Assembly (NCBI GenBank): GCA_905182185.1
Contig: CAJJAP010000005.1
Coordinates: forward strand, 62,001-126,000
Length of the DNA: 64,000 nt
Source: an uncultured Candidatus Poseidoniales archaeon
GTDB taxonomy: Archaea > Thermoplasmatota > Poseidoniia > Poseidoniales > Poseidoniaceae
Direction of reading: 5' to 3'
Positions within the stretch are counted from its first letter, which is position 1, and every line of letters starts with the position of its first letter. Positions 62,301 to 64,000 of the stretch are shown here, piece after piece. The notes under the pieces were generated by a model, which saw nothing but the letters and a program-made list of their open reading frames with translations, was not told the origin of the DNA and did no database searches. A program made the position numbers and the translations under genes.

Positions 62301-63494
62301 TGTATCATCTGATGGCGTTATCGCACAGGCTTTACCCGGTCGTTCAATCTTCATCTGCGTCCCGATGGTGATGAAATCATCCATCGCTAGCATGCATGCG
62401 GTGTTAACCGAAGCGGCTGCAAGACCAGATGGTCTTGCCCTGCCATATCTAAGGCGGAAACCGCCCGGTTGTAATGGAGCGCCAAATACTGGCCTTCCAG
62501 CAATAATATCCCTCATGAATTTCGTAATCGGGACTACCTTTCTTGATTTGAATTTGTTAGCGGAGTCGCCATCATCGTCATCTTTGCCTCTACTAGCAAA
62601 TTTAGAAATGAATTCCCATCCTGGAATGTTCATTCTTTCGGTATGCTTCTGTATTTTAGGAGCCTTCAGGCACATTCCTTCCCCAATGACAAGAAGAACA
62701 CCGCCGCGGATTCGCGCTTCATCTATATTCCTAACACGGCCATAACCTGCACATTCAATACTTTCAGTAGATTCACCGTTAATCATTATCGGGCATGCTT
62801 TGACAATTTCTTCAATTTCATTAGGAGTAGGGCGATATTGCAAGTTACCCCTGTATAATCCGAATTCTTCCTTTACACGTTCGACCTCTGGTTGTGTTGG
62901 AATGTAATGTCCAACATTTAATTCGCGCCTGATCATATCTGCAATAAGCACTGCAAGTGCTTGGGCGGTACCGCCCGCCGCACGAATTGGACCTGCAAAG
63001 TGAACGGATACGAATTGTGAGCCATCAAGATTATTCAATAATCTAACCTCGGAAATACCTTCAAGCGGTGCAACTAGAACAGCCTCGGTAAGAATTGCTA
63101 AACCGACCCGCAGACCCACATCAATTGCAGTTTGTAGATCGTGCCCTTTCTCTCTAAATCCTCTCGCCACAGATTGGGCCATCATGATAGAAGTGGTTTC
63201 TCTGTCATGAACGGGGAGTAATTTTCGGATATCGTCAGCAACCTCGTAACCATCCAAGTATTCGATGAGTAATTTTTCAGTTCGCCCAGCAAGGTCTGCA
63301 GCCCTAGGAATTTCTACGAAATCGCGATGGTCCATTCCCAATGATCTTGCTGCTTCAGCGATGGCATATGCTTCATCAGCCCTCTCATCAAGCCAATTTT
63401 GGTATGATTCCATTTCATGTTCCAAACGTTCGACATCAATACCAAGAAGAGGATTATGCCCTCTTGACTTTGTATTAACCCCAACATCACCCAT
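59373..63494 (-). CDS. polC: Archaeal DNA polymerase II large subunit DP2 (family D), intact and intein-free
   Basis: [91 protein letters not shown], Zn-binding CTKCEK and [10 protein letters not shown]; ends QMSLADFL. Confidence 0.97.
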   Translation of the reverse strand: [1373 protein letters not shown]

Positions 63495-63610
63495 AGCAAT
63501 CCAAGCACACTAATAGCCGACCCTTTATGATAAAGTCGGTTCAATAATATCAATTTCACGAGACATATACCAAAGCAAACTTCATGTTCATTGGGTGAGA
63601 GGATTGGTCG

Positions 63611-64000
63611 ATGACGGTCCATCCTGCGCTTAGAGACCACCCCAGTTGGGCTAAACTTGTCGAATATGTTCGTCAATTAGCCTTCCTCGATGGTGGAAGC
63701 GATGATGCTTTTACCCTTGCTAGTGGCCGTACTTCTAGGTGGTTTTTTGATACAAAGCCTGTAATGATGCACCCAGAGTGTTCACATTTGCTTGGAGAAT
63801 TATTCAATGCTAGAATTGATGAAATTGGTGCTGATTTCGTGGGTGGCTTGGAATTGGGCGCAGTACCCCTAACTGCAATCGTCATTACCTCTTCAGATGC
63901 TGATTCTCCACGCCGAGGATTCATGGTAAGAAAGGAGGCGAAAGGAAGGGGTGGAAGAAAAACCAATAACCCACCTGGAATTGAAGGTTCATCGCTCGCT
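63611..64000 (+). CDS. pyrE: Orotate phosphoribosyltransferase, truncated by window end
   Basis: AFTLASGRTSRWFFDTKPVMMHPE, FVGGLELGAVPLTAIVITSS, GFMVRKEAKGRGGR. Confidence 0.88.
   Translation, partial: MTVHPALRDHPSWAKLVEYVRQLAFLDGGSDDAFTLASGRTSRWFFDTKPVMMHPECSHLLGELFNARIDEIGADFVGGLELGAVPLTAIVITSSDADSPRRGFMVRKEAKGRGGRKTNNPPGIEGSSLA

Noticed and set aside
59373-63494. DP2 checked for an intein, which some archaeal DP2 genes carry
   Set aside because: The 1373-aa ORF is continuous and I saw no intein splicing or homing-endonuclease motifs.
1-64000. Searched by eye for defence islands, toxin-antitoxin pairs, biosynthetic clusters, rhodopsin and rRNA operons
   Set aside because: None of the characteristic motifs were seen in the translated ORFs or nucleotide sequence.

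Overview
This window looks like a chromosomal segment of a marine planktonic euryarchaeon of the Poseidoniales / Marine Group II type (inferred from gene content and protein character; no search was run). It carries informational genes: EF-1A (partial), SRP19, S8e, Sec61beta, family-B DNA polymerase, FEN-1, PriL, DP2, TrmG10-like and NSUN2/Trm4-like methyltransferases, and a Xer recombinase. It also has a coxB-coxA-coxC-coxD-SCO respiratory cluster, metabolic genes (pyk, ilvE, ribD, aceE, mptE-like, pyrE partial), several secreted or surface proteins, and two tRNAs (Ser-TGA, Arg-TCG). No CRISPR array, rRNA, IS element or prophage was seen. Main points for a second look: (1) a COX1 whose N-terminus carries an exported Reeler/choice-of-anchor-V-like domain with a CxCH motif; (2) a SCO1-like protein interrupted by a DUF4430-like segment and a Cys-rich segment, ending in a PGF-CTERM-like tail; (3) an amino-acid permease apparently continuing into an EF-hand domain; (4) two H1-like chromatin candidates, one a 59-aa Hc1-like ORF absent from the supplied ORF track; (5) near-identical C-terminal PIP boxes on PolB and FEN-1, plus one on DP2; (6) frame breaks in at least eight genes, nearly all repaired by skipping one base and many at homopolymers, which points to a systematic sequence artefact, densest in a 4.4-kb surface-protein gene; (7) a PhoX / lipid-methyltransferase island with a repeated 27-bp motif.
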